Source of the DNA: Microlunatus soli
GTDB lineage: Bacteria > Actinomycetota > Actinomycetes > Propionibacteriales > Propionibacteriaceae
Direction: 5' to 3'
Length of the DNA: 64,000 nucleotides
Assembly: GCF_900105385.1 (NCBI RefSeq)
Contig: NZ_LT629772.1
Coordinates: forward strand, 2,852,001 to 2,916,000
Of this stretch, positions 35,492 to 43,966 are shown in pieces; position 1 is the stretch's first letter; each line of letters starts with the position of its first letter. Under the pieces are notes generated by a model, which did not search any database, was not told the DNA's origin, and saw only the letters and a list, made by a program, of their open reading frames with translations. A program made the position numbers and the translations under genes.

Positions 35492-36382
35492 TCATGACGA
35501 CGCCGACACCCGGGTGTCGAGCAGGCCGAGCAGTCGGCGTACGGCGGGGTTGTTGCGCAGGCTCTGGCGGCTGCGGACCAGGATCGACCGCGTCGGTGTC
35601 GGATCCTCCAGCGCGACGACCCGGACGCCGGCCGGCGGCGTACCCAACCCCAGCCGGGGCAGCACGGTGATCCCTGCGCCGGCGGCGACGAACGCCACCG
35701 CCGTCGGGTAGTCCTGGGTCTCGATCTGGAAGCCGGGGCTGAAGCCGGCCGCGGCACAGGCGTCGAGCAGGATCTGCCGGCAGCTGCCGCGGGCCACGTC
35801 GTTGTCGACCCAGCTCTCCTCGGCGAGCTCGGCCAGCGCGATCTGCTGCCGGTCGGCCAGCCGATGCCCGACCGGAAGTACCGCCAGATAGGGCTCGGTG
35901 AGCAGCGGCCGGATGTCGTAGCCGGTCAGCGGGGTGGAATTGGCGCCTTCGACGAAGATCTCGACGTCCGGTTCCTCCGCCGAGCCCTGATGCAACTCGG
36001 TCAGGCGCAGGTCCAGCCGCAGGCCGGGGAACTCGCGGGACAGGGTCGCGACGATCGGCGGGATCCAGGTGCTGCCGGCGGAGGCGAAGTGCGAGACGGT
36101 CAACGAGCCGACTCGGCCGGCGCGGAGGTCGGCGGTCAGCGATTCGAGTCGGGCCAGCCGTTCCAAAACGGCATCGGCCTCGGCGGCCAGCAGTCGGCCG
36201 GTGGCGGTGGCGACGATGCCGCGGCCGCTGCGTTCGATCAGCGACAGCCCGGTCTCACGCTGCAGGGTGCTGACCTGCTGACTGACTGCCGACGGGGTGT
36301 AGCCGAGGTTGGTGGCCGCCCGGGCGACCGAGCCTTCGGCGATCACTGCGCGGAAGACGCGCAATCGGTTGGTGTCCAACAT
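35492..36382 (-). CDS. LysR-family regulator
   Basis: The 296-residue regulator has the LysR helix-turn-helix (LRVFRAVIAEGSVARAATNLGYTPSAVSQQVSTLQRETGLSLIERSGRG) and a substrate-binding-protein-like effector domain. ATG 36382 begins MLDTNRL; an ATG 9 bases earlier is in frame. It is divergent from the EamA exporter and likely controls it. Confidence 0.9.
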   Translation of the reverse strand: MLDTNRLRVFRAVIAEGSVARAATNLGYTPSAVSQQVSTLQRETGLSLIERSGRGIVATATGRLLAAEADAVLERLARLESLTADLRAGRVGSLTVSHFASAGSTWIPPIVATLSREFPGLRLDLRLTELHQGSAEEPDVEIFVEGANSTPLTGYDIRPLLTEPYLAVLPVGHRLADRQQIALAELAEESWVDNDVARGSCRQILLDACAAAGFSPGFQIETQDYPTAVAFVAAGAGITVLPRLGLGTPPAGVRVVALEDPTPTRSILVRSRQSLRNNPAVRRLLGLLDTRVSASS

Positions 36383-36464
36383 ACGCTCCATTGTAAAGCG
36401 CTGCTGAATTGTGATGTCCGAATACCGCCTTGTGCTACTGATTCGGCGCCGTCATGATCGATCC

Positions 36465-37400
36465 GTGAGCGCAATCAAGGTGGTGCCGGATCGGTCGACC
36501 CCGACCTCGGCGCCTGCATCGGCCGGGCTGGCGATGATCTCCACGATGCTGTTGTGGGCGTCGGCCTTCGTCGTCATCCGATGGGTGGCGCCGTACCTGT
36601 CGCCGGGCCCGCTGGCACTGGTCCGGTTGGCGTTCGGGACGGCGACGCTGTCGGTACTGTTCGTGGTCCGCCGCCGACGCGTCCCGACCGGTCGGTCGCT
36701 GGTGTTGGCGGTCGCGTACGGCGTGGCCTGGTTCGCCGGCTACACCGTGTTGCTGAACTGGGCCGAACACCACCTCGACGCCGGCACCGCCGCGATGCTG
36801 GTCAACGTCGCCCCGATCCTGATCGCCCTGCTGGCCGGGCTGTTCCTCGGTGAGGGCCTGCCCCGGCCGCTGTTCCTGGGGATGGGGATCGCCCTCGGCG
36901 GTGTGGTGCTGATCGGCTTTGCGACCGGTGGCGGCGACAACGACCTCCTCGGGCTGGTCCTCGGGCTCGCCTCGGCGTTGCTCTACACCGCGGGAATGTT
37001 GATCCAGAAGATCGTGCTGCGCTCGGTCGACGCCCTGGCCCTGACCTGGACCGGCTGCACCGCCGGCCTGCTGGCCACCCTGCCGTTCGTCGGCCAGACC
37101 GTGCAGCAGATCGCGACCGCCCCGATCAGCGCGACCATCGGCGCCGCCTTCCTCGGTGTCGGCCCGACCGCGATCGGCTTCTCGCTGTGGGCCTACGCCC
37201 AGACCCGGATCCCGACCGGCCAACTCGCGGCCGGTTCCTTGATCATTCCGGCGATCGCCCTGGTGATGTCGGCGATCGTGCTGCACGAACTGCCCCCGGT
37301 CGCCGCGATCATCGGCGGCGCGCTCTGCCTGACCGGCGTCGCGATCAGCCGGGTGCGTCGGTCACCGAGGATCCGCCCCACACCGCCCGACCTGCGGTGA
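36465..37400 (+). CDS. EamA-family (DMT superfamily) exporter
   Basis: The 311-residue membrane protein has two EamA repeats of five helices each, with STMLLWASAFVVIRW and LARLAFGTATL-like openings and the block LNWAEHHLDAGTAAMLVNVAPILIALLAG. Members export amino acids or metabolites. GTG 36465 is chosen; an upstream in-frame ATG would overlap the LysR promoter region. Its last 56 bases overlap the convergent LysR gene. Confidence 0.88.
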   Translation: MSAIKVVPDRSTPTSAPASAGLAMISTMLLWASAFVVIRWVAPYLSPGPLALVRLAFGTATLSVLFVVRRRRVPTGRSLVLAVAYGVAWFAGYTVLLNWAEHHLDAGTAAMLVNVAPILIALLAGLFLGEGLPRPLFLGMGIALGGVVLIGFATGGGDNDLLGLVLGLASALLYTAGMLIQKIVLRSVDALALTWTGCTAGLLATLPFVGQTVQQIATAPISATIGAAFLGVGPTAIGFSLWAYAQTRIPTGQLAAGSLIIPAIALVMSAIVLHELPPVAAIIGGALCLTGVAISRVRRSPRIRPTPPDLR

Positions 37401-38313
37401 GCACCGGACCTTCCTCGGTCAGCAACTCGAGGAAGGCTGCGGCTGCCGGAGTCGGCTCGTTGGTGGCGAGCCGGTAGACGCTGATCTGCCGCAGCCACAG
37501 CGGCTCCGGCAGATCCACCGCTGTCGTGTCGTCCGACACCGTCACCTTCGCCGCCAAGGCACCCAGCAGACCGATGCCGAGCCCTTCCCGGACCAACGCG
37601 ACCACGGTCGTCGGCTCGGAAACCGTGATCACCTGCCGGGGCTCCACCCCGATCCGATCCAATCGCTCCCGGTAGTCCGACCAACCGCTGAGCGGGTCGC
37701 CGCTGACGATCACCGTTCGGCCCGCCAGGGCCGCCGGATCGGCGACCCCGGCCCGGGCCAGCGGATGATCGTCGGTGACGATCAGTTGGATCCGTTCGGC
37801 GAAGAGTGGGGTCGACGGCACGTTGTGATGGCGTTGCGGAACGTCCACCGTGCGCACGGCCAGATCGATCTCCCCGGCGGCGACCAACGCTTCCAGCCCG
37901 GCCGGATCGGCCTCCCGGAGCTCGATCGCCACACCGGGATAAAGGCCACCGAACCGCCGAACCAGCGGGGCGATCACCACCGCCATCACGCCCGGATAAC
38001 CGCCGACCGCCACCCTGCCCTGGACCGTCGAGGTCAGCGCCGAGACCGCATCGGTCCCGCCCCGGAGCTCACGCAGGACGGCACGGGCATGGGGCAGGTA
38101 GGCGGCACCGGCGCTGGTCAGTTCGACCCGCCGCGGTCGGCGCACCAGCAATGCCGAACCCAACTGCCGTTCCAGGGCAGCAATGTGAGCGCTGACCCGA
38201 GGCTGGGCTCGATTCAAGGATTGAGCGGCTGCGGTGAACGTCCCGTGCTCGACCACAGCCACAAAGGACACCAGCCAAACGATGGCCGGCGGTTCGCCAG
38301 TTGCCCACGCCAT
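37345..38313 (-). CDS. LysR-family regulator of the MFS/arylsulfatase locus
   Basis: The 322-residue LysR protein has the helix-turn-helix at about 15-60 (VSFVAVVEHGTFTAAAQSLNRAQPRVSAHIAALERQLG) and an effector domain with GRVAVGGYPGVMAVVIAPLVRRFGGLYPGVAIEL. It is divergent from the MFS transporter; an inverted repeat covers its start codon, suggesting autoregulation. Control of the transporter and arylsulfatase is inferred. Confidence 0.9.
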   Translation of the reverse strand: MAWATGEPPAIVWLVSFVAVVEHGTFTAAAQSLNRAQPRVSAHIAALERQLGSALLVRRPRRVELTSAGAAYLPHARAVLRELRGGTDAVSALTSTVQGRVAVGGYPGVMAVVIAPLVRRFGGLYPGVAIELREADPAGLEALVAAGEIDLAVRTVDVPQRHHNVPSTPLFAERIQLIVTDDHPLARAGVADPAALAGRTVIVSGDPLSGWSDYRERLDRIGVEPRQVITVSEPTTVVALVREGLGIGLLGALAAKVTVSDDTTAVDLPEPLWLRQISVYRLATNEPTPAAAAFLELLTEEGPVLTAGRAVWGGSSVTDAPG

Positions 38314-38358
38314 ACGCCCATCGTATGGCTGCTAGACGAAATCAGCATTAGACGTATG
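38311..38358. promoter_or_regulatory. LysR binding region
   Basis: CATACG (38311-38316) and CGTATG (38322-38327) form an inverted repeat around 5 bases, overlapping the LysR start codon; a further CGTATG lies at 38353-38358 toward the MFS gene. This dimer-site plus half-site layout is usual for LysR activators. Confidence 0.5.
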
Positions 38359-38419
38359 GCACCGGATTCTCTAGCGTCGTCGGGAACGCTCTCGCCCCCT
38401 GTCGCACGAAGGACACCCG

Positions 38420-39781
38420 ATGACGACGACGTCCCCAACAACGTTCGATTCCGGCCCACTGACCCGCGGCCAACGTCGGATCGCGCTCACTGCCGTCGGC
38501 GGCTACTTCGTCGACGGCTACGACCTGCTGGTACTCGGCGGCGCACTGCTGGCGATCAAGCCCGAGCTCGGGCTTTCGGCAGGTCAGGTCGGGATGCTGA
38601 CCGCAGCGGCGTTCGTCGGGATGGCGGTCGGCTCACCGATCTCCGGCCCGCTGACCGACCGCTTCGGACGCAAGCCGATCTTCTTCACCGCCATGGTGCT
38701 GTTCGTGGTCGGGTCGGCGCTCACCCTCGCGGTGCCGTCGCTGGCACCGCTGATCGCGCTCCGCTTCGTGATCGGACTGGCGATCGGGGCCGACATGCCG
38801 CCGTCGGCGGCGCTGATCGCCGAGTTCATTCCGAGTCAACGGCGTGGCACGTTCACCGGCCTGGGCGGGGTGGCCTGGATGCTGGGCGGCGTGCTGGCGA
38901 TCGGGGTCACCTTGGCGATCTACACCGCCTTCGGTAACGAGGACCATTGGCGCTGGGTGCTGGCGACCGGTGCGATTCCGGCACTGGTGCTGCTGTTCCT
39001 GCGCCACAAGACCCCAGAGTCGCCGCATTGGCTGGAATCCCGCGGCCGACACCAGGACGCGGTCGCGGCCTGGCAGTACGCCCAGGGCAGCGAGCCCGAC
39101 ACTGCGCCCGGTCACCGACCGGTCTCGGCAGCGGCACCGACCCCGCTGCGGGCGCTGTTCCGTCGACCGTTCGGCTGGCTGATGCTCTGCATCTGCGTCT
39201 TCTGGGGCTTCAACAACCTGTACGGGTCGGCGATCCTGCTCTACCAGCCGACCTTGATCACCCGGATCGTCACGCCGAAGACCTACACCGCACTGTTGTT
39301 CACCGGTGCCACCTTGTTGATCGCCGGCGTCGTCGGAACCATCGTCTGCCTCTACCTGATCGAAAGCCTGGGTCGTCGGTTCGTCGCGCTCGGCTGCCTG
39401 ACGTTGTTGATCATCGCCTGCCTGCTGATCTATTTCGGGATCGGGGTCGCGGCTCTGGTTCTGGTCGCATTCGGCGCTGCGATTGCGGTGATCAACGGCG
39501 GAACGTCGATCGCCTTCTACGCCTGGGCGCCGGAACTCTTCCCGACCGCGATCCGTGGCCGCGCCGTCGGCCTGGCGAACATGATCGGCAAGGCCGGCAG
39601 CGTGCTGGGCACCCTGGCGTTGCCCACGCTGTACGAGTCGGTGGGTAACACCATCTTCATGATCATCGCCGTCGCCGCAGCCATCAATCTTGCTGTCGTG
39701 TTCCTGCTGGCACCCGAGACCAAGGGCCGCAGCCTCGACGACCTGGCCCGCGGCGTCACTCGATTCGGCCACCGTCGCTGA
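38420..39781 (+). CDS. MFS transporter (sugar/organic anion porter type)
   Basis: The 453-residue permease has 12 predicted membrane segments and MFS signatures: GYFVDGYDLLVLGGAL at the start, GPLTDRFGRKPIFF between helices 2 and 3, and PETKGRSLDD at the end. It precedes the arylsulfatase by 37 bases, so the pair probably imports and desulfates one sulfate ester or serves to recover sulfate. Substrate unknown. Confidence 0.88.
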   Translation: MTTTSPTTFDSGPLTRGQRRIALTAVGGYFVDGYDLLVLGGALLAIKPELGLSAGQVGMLTAAAFVGMAVGSPISGPLTDRFGRKPIFFTAMVLFVVGSALTLAVPSLAPLIALRFVIGLAIGADMPPSAALIAEFIPSQRRGTFTGLGGVAWMLGGVLAIGVTLAIYTAFGNEDHWRWVLATGAIPALVLLFLRHKTPESPHWLESRGRHQDAVAAWQYAQGSEPDTAPGHRPVSAAAPTPLRALFRRPFGWLMLCICVFWGFNNLYGSAILLYQPTLITRIVTPKTYTALLFTGATLLIAGVVGTIVCLYLIESLGRRFVALGCLTLLIIACLLIYFGIGVAALVLVAFGAAIAVINGGTSIAFYAWAPELFPTAIRGRAVGLANMIGKAGSVLGTLALPTLYESVGNTIFMIIAVAAAINLAVVFLLAPETKGRSLDDLARGVTRFGHRR

Positions 39782-39818
39782 ATCGTCCCGATCCCCCTTT
39801 GACGACGAAAGGTATCCG

Positions 39819-42062
39819 TTGACCGAGCACCCGATCGCGCCCATCTCCACCGTGGGAACCACCTACCGCGACAGTGAACCCTGGTGGCCCGAACCGCAGC
39901 GGCCCGCCGAGGGGTCACCCGATGTCATCGTGGTGCTGCTCGACGACGTCGGTTTCGGCAGCCTCGGCTGCTTCGGCTCCGAGATCTCGACTCCCACGAT
40001 GGATGCGCTGGCGGCTGACGGACTCAGCTACACCAACTTCCACGTCACTCCGCTGTGTTCGCCGACCCGGGCCAGCCTGCTGACCGGTCGCAATCACCAC
40101 GCTGTCGGGATGTCGATGCTGTCCAACGCCGACAGCGGCTACCCGGGCAAGCGCGGCATGGTGTCGCACCGGGCCGCGATGCTGCAGGAGGTGCTCCGCG
40201 ACCAGGGCTACAACACCGCGGCCTTCGGCAAGTGGCACCTGACGCCGATGGATCAGACCTCCAGTGCCGGACCCTACGATCAGTGGCCGCTGGGCCGTGG
40301 CTTTGAACAGCACTACGGGTTTCTGGAAGGACTGACCGATCACTTCTTCCCCGAGCTGGTCCAGGACAACCACCGGATCGATCCGCCCCGGACACCCGAG
40401 GACGGCTATCACCTGACCGATGATCTCGTCGATCATCTGATCGACTACGTCTCCGATCACCGGTCGATCGCTCCGGACAAGCCCTACTTCGCCTACCTGG
40501 CGCTGGGTGCCGCGCACTGTCCGCACCAGTCCCCCGCCTCGTACCTGGAACGGGTTCGAGGCCGGTACGACGACGGTTGGGACGAGATCCGGCGGCGACG
40601 GCTGGAGCGGCAGATCGAGCTGGGCATCGTACCGCCGAACACGGAGTTGGCTCCGCGCAACGATGGCGTGCAGGCCTGGGACGAGCTGTCGCCGGACGAA
40701 CAACGGCTGATGGCTCGGCTGCAGGAGGCGTTCGCTGCGATGCTGGAGCACACCGATGATCAACTGGCGCGGCTGATCGCCCATCTCGAGCAGCTCGGCG
40801 TCCGGGACAACACGATGATCATCCTGATGTCGGACAACGGCGCCAGCCAGGAGGGTGGACCGGTCGGCAACACCAACACCATCGCGTACGAGAACGGCGA
40901 TCAGATCGACATCGCCGACGCCCTCGAGCAGCTCGACGACATCGGCACCTGGCGTTGTCACAGCAACTATCCCTGGGGTTGGGCACAGGCCGGGAACACC
41001 CCGCTCAAGCGCTACAAGCAGAACGTGCACGCCGGTGGTGTCCGGGCACCCTTGATCATCTCCTGGCCGGACCGGCTGCGGGAGGTCGCCGGCCAACGCC
41101 GCGATCAGTTCCACGATGTGATCGACATCGCGCCGACCGTGTTGGAGATCGCCGGTGTCACGATGCCGGAGGAGTACCGGGGTGTGCCGCAGCTGCCGGT
41201 GCACGGGACCTCGCTGCAATACACCTTCACCGAGCCACAGGCACCGACCCGGCACCCCACCCAGTATTTCGAGATGTACGGACACCGGGCGATCGTGCAC
41301 GACGGCTGGAAGGCGGTCGCCTACCACGAACGGCACAGCAGCTACGACGACGACCGCTGGGAGCTGTACGACCTGGACAACGACTTCTCCGAGTGCCACG
41401 ACCTGGCCGGGGAACGCCCGGAGAAGCTGGCCGAGCTGATCGGGCGTTGGTGGTCCGAGGCGGAGCGCTACGGCGTCTTCCCGCTGGACGACCGCAACTT
41501 CGCCGAACGGGCGGCGAAGTATCACAGCGCCGCCTCACCCCGGCGCCGTCGGCACTTCCTGTTCCACCGCGGCGTCGGACGGATCCCGGCCGGCGTCACA
41601 CCGCTGATCTACGACCGCTCCTATCGGATCGATGTCTCGGTCACCCTGGCCGCCGATGATCATGGTGTGTTGATCGCTCAGGGCGATGTGAACGGCGGTT
41701 ATGCGCTCTGGGTGGACGGCGACCAGTTGCACTACGAGTACAACCATCAGGGCACCCGGCGGTATGTCGCCGGCGGTTCCCTGACGGCCGGCGAGCACCG
41801 GCTGTCGTTGGACTTCAGCAAGTCCGGAGAGCTGTCCGGCACGGCCGACCTGTTGGTCGACGACGTGAGGGTCGGGTCGCTCGAGCTGCCGAGCACCGCC
41901 CGGTACATGCTCGGTTGGCAGGGCCTGACGATCGGTCGTGACGCACTGTCACCGGTCAGTCTTCGTTATCCGCGCGAGTTCCCCTTCACCGGCAACCTGC
42001 ACACCGTCGAGATCGCCCTCGCCGACGACGGCGAGGAAACCGCCCACGAACCCATCGACTGA
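39819..42062 (+). CDS. arylsulfatase (large, formylglycine-dependent)
   Basis: The 747-residue enzyme has D42/D43 in VVLLDDVGFG, the formylglycine signature C80-S-P-T-R followed by ASLLTGRNHH, FGKWHLTP and LMSDNGASQEGG, as in type I arylsulfatases such as Pseudomonas AtsA but with a longer C-terminus. The last 170 residues form a beta-rich accessory part. The start is TTG at 39819 with GAAAGG six bases upstream. No signal peptide; co-transcribed with the MFS gene. Confidence 0.9.
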   Translation: MTEHPIAPISTVGTTYRDSEPWWPEPQRPAEGSPDVIVVLLDDVGFGSLGCFGSEISTPTMDALAADGLSYTNFHVTPLCSPTRASLLTGRNHHAVGMSMLSNADSGYPGKRGMVSHRAAMLQEVLRDQGYNTAAFGKWHLTPMDQTSSAGPYDQWPLGRGFEQHYGFLEGLTDHFFPELVQDNHRIDPPRTPEDGYHLTDDLVDHLIDYVSDHRSIAPDKPYFAYLALGAAHCPHQSPASYLERVRGRYDDGWDEIRRRRLERQIELGIVPPNTELAPRNDGVQAWDELSPDEQRLMARLQEAFAAMLEHTDDQLARLIAHLEQLGVRDNTMIILMSDNGASQEGGPVGNTNTIAYENGDQIDIADALEQLDDIGTWRCHSNYPWGWAQAGNTPLKRYKQNVHAGGVRAPLIISWPDRLREVAGQRRDQFHDVIDIAPTVLEIAGVTMPEEYRGVPQLPVHGTSLQYTFTEPQAPTRHPTQYFEMYGHRAIVHDGWKAVAYHERHSSYDDDRWELYDLDNDFSECHDLAGERPEKLAELIGRWWSEAERYGVFPLDDRNFAERAAKYHSAASPRRRRHFLFHRGVGRIPAGVTPLIYDRSYRIDVSVTLAADDHGVLIAQGDVNGGYALWVDGDQLHYEYNHQGTRRYVAGGSLTAGEHRLSLDFSKSGELSGTADLLVDDVRVGSLELPSTARYMLGWQGLTIGRDALSPVSLRYPREFPFTGNLHTVEIALADDGEETAHEPID

Positions 42063-42096
42063 CCCCTCCTCCCCTCCCCTCTCCCCTCCTCCCCCG

Positions 42097-42166
42097 GTTC
42101 CCGCGCAGCTTCGCTGTTCTGGCGCAACCTGCAGCCCGCGCCAGAACCGCGAAAGTGCGCGGGAAC
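42097..42166. repeat. long intergenic hairpin after the arylsulfatase
   Basis: Arms at 42097-42125 and 42138-42166 (29 bases each) pair at 26 positions around a 12-base loop; the outer stem is GTTCCCGCGCA with TGCGCGGGAAC, and the inner stem GTTCTGGCGC with GCGCCAGAAC. It lies between the arylsulfatase stop and the SDR gene and probably ends the arylsulfatase transcript. It is preceded by a C/T-only stretch of about 30 bases (42062-42094). Confidence 0.65.
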
Positions 42167-42210
42167 GGCGGTGTGGGTGGGTGAGTGGGGGCGGCCGTAG
42201 GATCGGCGGC

Positions 42211-42984
42211 ATGGTTACAGCCTTGATCACCGGCGGCACCTCCGGCATCGGTGCGTCGTTCGCGCGCCAGCTCGCCGAACAGAACTACGACCTGGTGCTG
42301 GTGGCCCGGGACAAGGCCCGACTGGACGAGACCGCCGAAGAGCTGCACACCCGCTACGGCGTCACGGTCGACACCCTGCCGGCCGACCTCGGCCAGCAGG
42401 CCGACCTGCACCGGGTCGCCGAACGGCTGGCCGACCCGGACCGTCCGATCGAGGTGTTGATCAACAACGCCGGGTTCGGCGTCCATTCCCGGCTGCTCGA
42501 TCCGGACACCGGCCGGCACGACGTTGCGATCGATGTGATGATCAAGGCCGTCCTGGTGTTGTCGAACGCAGCCGGCCGGGCGATGCGGGAACGCGGCTCC
42601 GGCGGCATCTTGAACGTGTCCAGCACCGCCGGCTTCGTCACGATGGGCAACTACTCCGCGATCAAGGCGTGGGTGACGTCCTACACCGAGGCGCTGGCCA
42701 ACGAGTTGCACGGCACCGGTGTCCGGGTCACCGCACTCTGCCCGGGCTGGGTGCGGACCGAGTTCCATCAGCGGGCCGGGATCAACGCCTCCTCCATCCC
42801 GGCACCGCTCTGGTTGGACGCCGAGCCACTGGTCCGGCAGGCACTGGCCGATTTCGAAGCCGGCAAGGTGATCTCGTTGCCGAGTCTGCGCTACAAGATC
42901 CTGATCGGACTGGCCCGGCACCTGCCCCGCGGCGCGATCCGCGCCGTCTCCCGGATGATGTCGTCCAGCCGGCATGATTCCTGA
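42211..42984 (+). CDS. short-chain dehydrogenase/reductase
   Basis: The 257-residue protein has the classical SDR motifs: GGTSGIG (nucleotide loop), NNAGFG, the catalytic serine in NVSSTAG and Y-S-A-I-K. The C-terminus after LPSLRYKILIGLARHLPRGAIRAVSRMM is basic and may bind membranes, as in ketoreductases acting on lipids. Position before an acyltransferase and an alkyl-DHAP-synthase-like gene raises the possibility of an acyl/alkyl-DHAP reductase; this is inference. Confidence 0.87.
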   Translation: MVTALITGGTSGIGASFARQLAEQNYDLVLVARDKARLDETAEELHTRYGVTVDTLPADLGQQADLHRVAERLADPDRPIEVLINNAGFGVHSRLLDPDTGRHDVAIDVMIKAVLVLSNAAGRAMRERGSGGILNVSSTAGFVTMGNYSAIKAWVTSYTEALANELHGTGVRVTALCPGWVRTEFHQRAGINASSIPAPLWLDAEPLVRQALADFEAGKVISLPSLRYKILIGLARHLPRGAIRAVSRMMSSSRHDS

Positions 42985-43145
42985 GCGGCGCAAGAATTGC
43001 GCAAGATCCGGTCAGTCCGCGCCGTAGCCGGTCGACGTCGTACCCGGCAATGCGTCACCGTGGAACGGGACGGGGCCCGGGACAGCCGCCGCGGCACGGC
43101 TCGCAGAGTCGTGGCAATCGGCGGAAGTGACGCTAAGGTGAACGA

Positions 43146-43841
43146 ATGACCAGCCCGAATCGGTACACCTCGCGCGGGCACGCGGGACTGCGCTTCCTCG
43201 CCCAGCGCGGGCTGATGAAACCGTTCATCTGGTCGCTCACCTCGGTGCAGGTCTACGGCCGGGAGAACATGGACGACCTGCAGCCGCCGTACATCGTGGT
43301 CGCCAACCACGCCAGCCACCTGGACGCGCCGTTGGTGATGGGTTCACTGCCCACCAAGCAGGCCCGCTACCTGGCGACCAACGCGGCGGCGGACTACTTC
43401 TCCGGGATCCGCTGGCAGCTCACCCGGCTCTTCTTCAACGCCTTCCCGGTGGATCGCACCGGGGTCCGTGGCCGCAACCGGATCACCAAGGATCTGCTGG
43501 ACGCCGGCATCCCGTTGCTGCTCTTCCCGGAGGGCACCCGCTCGATGAGCGGCGAGATGGGCGCGTTCAAGCCCGGTGCGGCTGCGTTGTCGATCGGTCA
43601 GGGCGTGCCCTGTCTGCCGGTGGCGATCGCCGGCGCGTACGACGCGATGCCGAAGGGCGCCAACTGGGTCAAGAAGGGCCGCCCGCCGGTCACGATCAAC
43701 ATCGGCCGGCCGATGTCGGCCGAGCCGGACGAGGATGCGGTGGCGTTCTCCGAGCGGTTGGCCAAGGAGGTTCGCGCGCTCACCGACGAGGCGATGGAGC
43801 GTCGTGAGCGGGCCGACCGGGCGCGTGGCAAGATCGACTGA
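43146..43841 (+). CDS. 1-acyl-glycerol-phosphate acyltransferase-like protein (PlsC family)
   Basis: The 231-residue protein has the acyltransferase motifs NHASHLD (H-x4-D), GRNR in block II, FPEGTRS (block III) and LPVAIAGAYDAMP (block IV). It transfers a fatty acyl group to a phosphorylated glycerol-type acceptor at the membrane. Gap to the next gene is 125 bases; both run rightward. Confidence 0.9.
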   Translation: MTSPNRYTSRGHAGLRFLAQRGLMKPFIWSLTSVQVYGRENMDDLQPPYIVVANHASHLDAPLVMGSLPTKQARYLATNAAADYFSGIRWQLTRLFFNAFPVDRTGVRGRNRITKDLLDAGIPLLLFPEGTRSMSGEMGAFKPGAAALSIGQGVPCLPVAIAGAYDAMPKGANWVKKGRPPVTINIGRPMSAEPDEDAVAFSERLAKEVRALTDEAMERRERADRARGKID

Positions 43842-43966
43842 GACGATACGTTCGGCGGACCCGCCGGATGGCGTCGCCTGAACACCTATCGGACAGCAGC
43901 AAGTCGACCACGACCGACCGTTGGCCTACGCCCGCAGTGCCGTCGTGATGCGCGGAAAGAGGACGC

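Noticed and set aside
36465-37400. Biosynthetic gene cluster around the LysR/EamA pairs
   Set aside because: No synthase, synthetase or tailoring enzyme set is present beside them; they look like separate exporter units.
39915-41525. Leftward 536-codon open frame
   Set aside because: Antisense to the arylsulfatase with its formylglycine motif.
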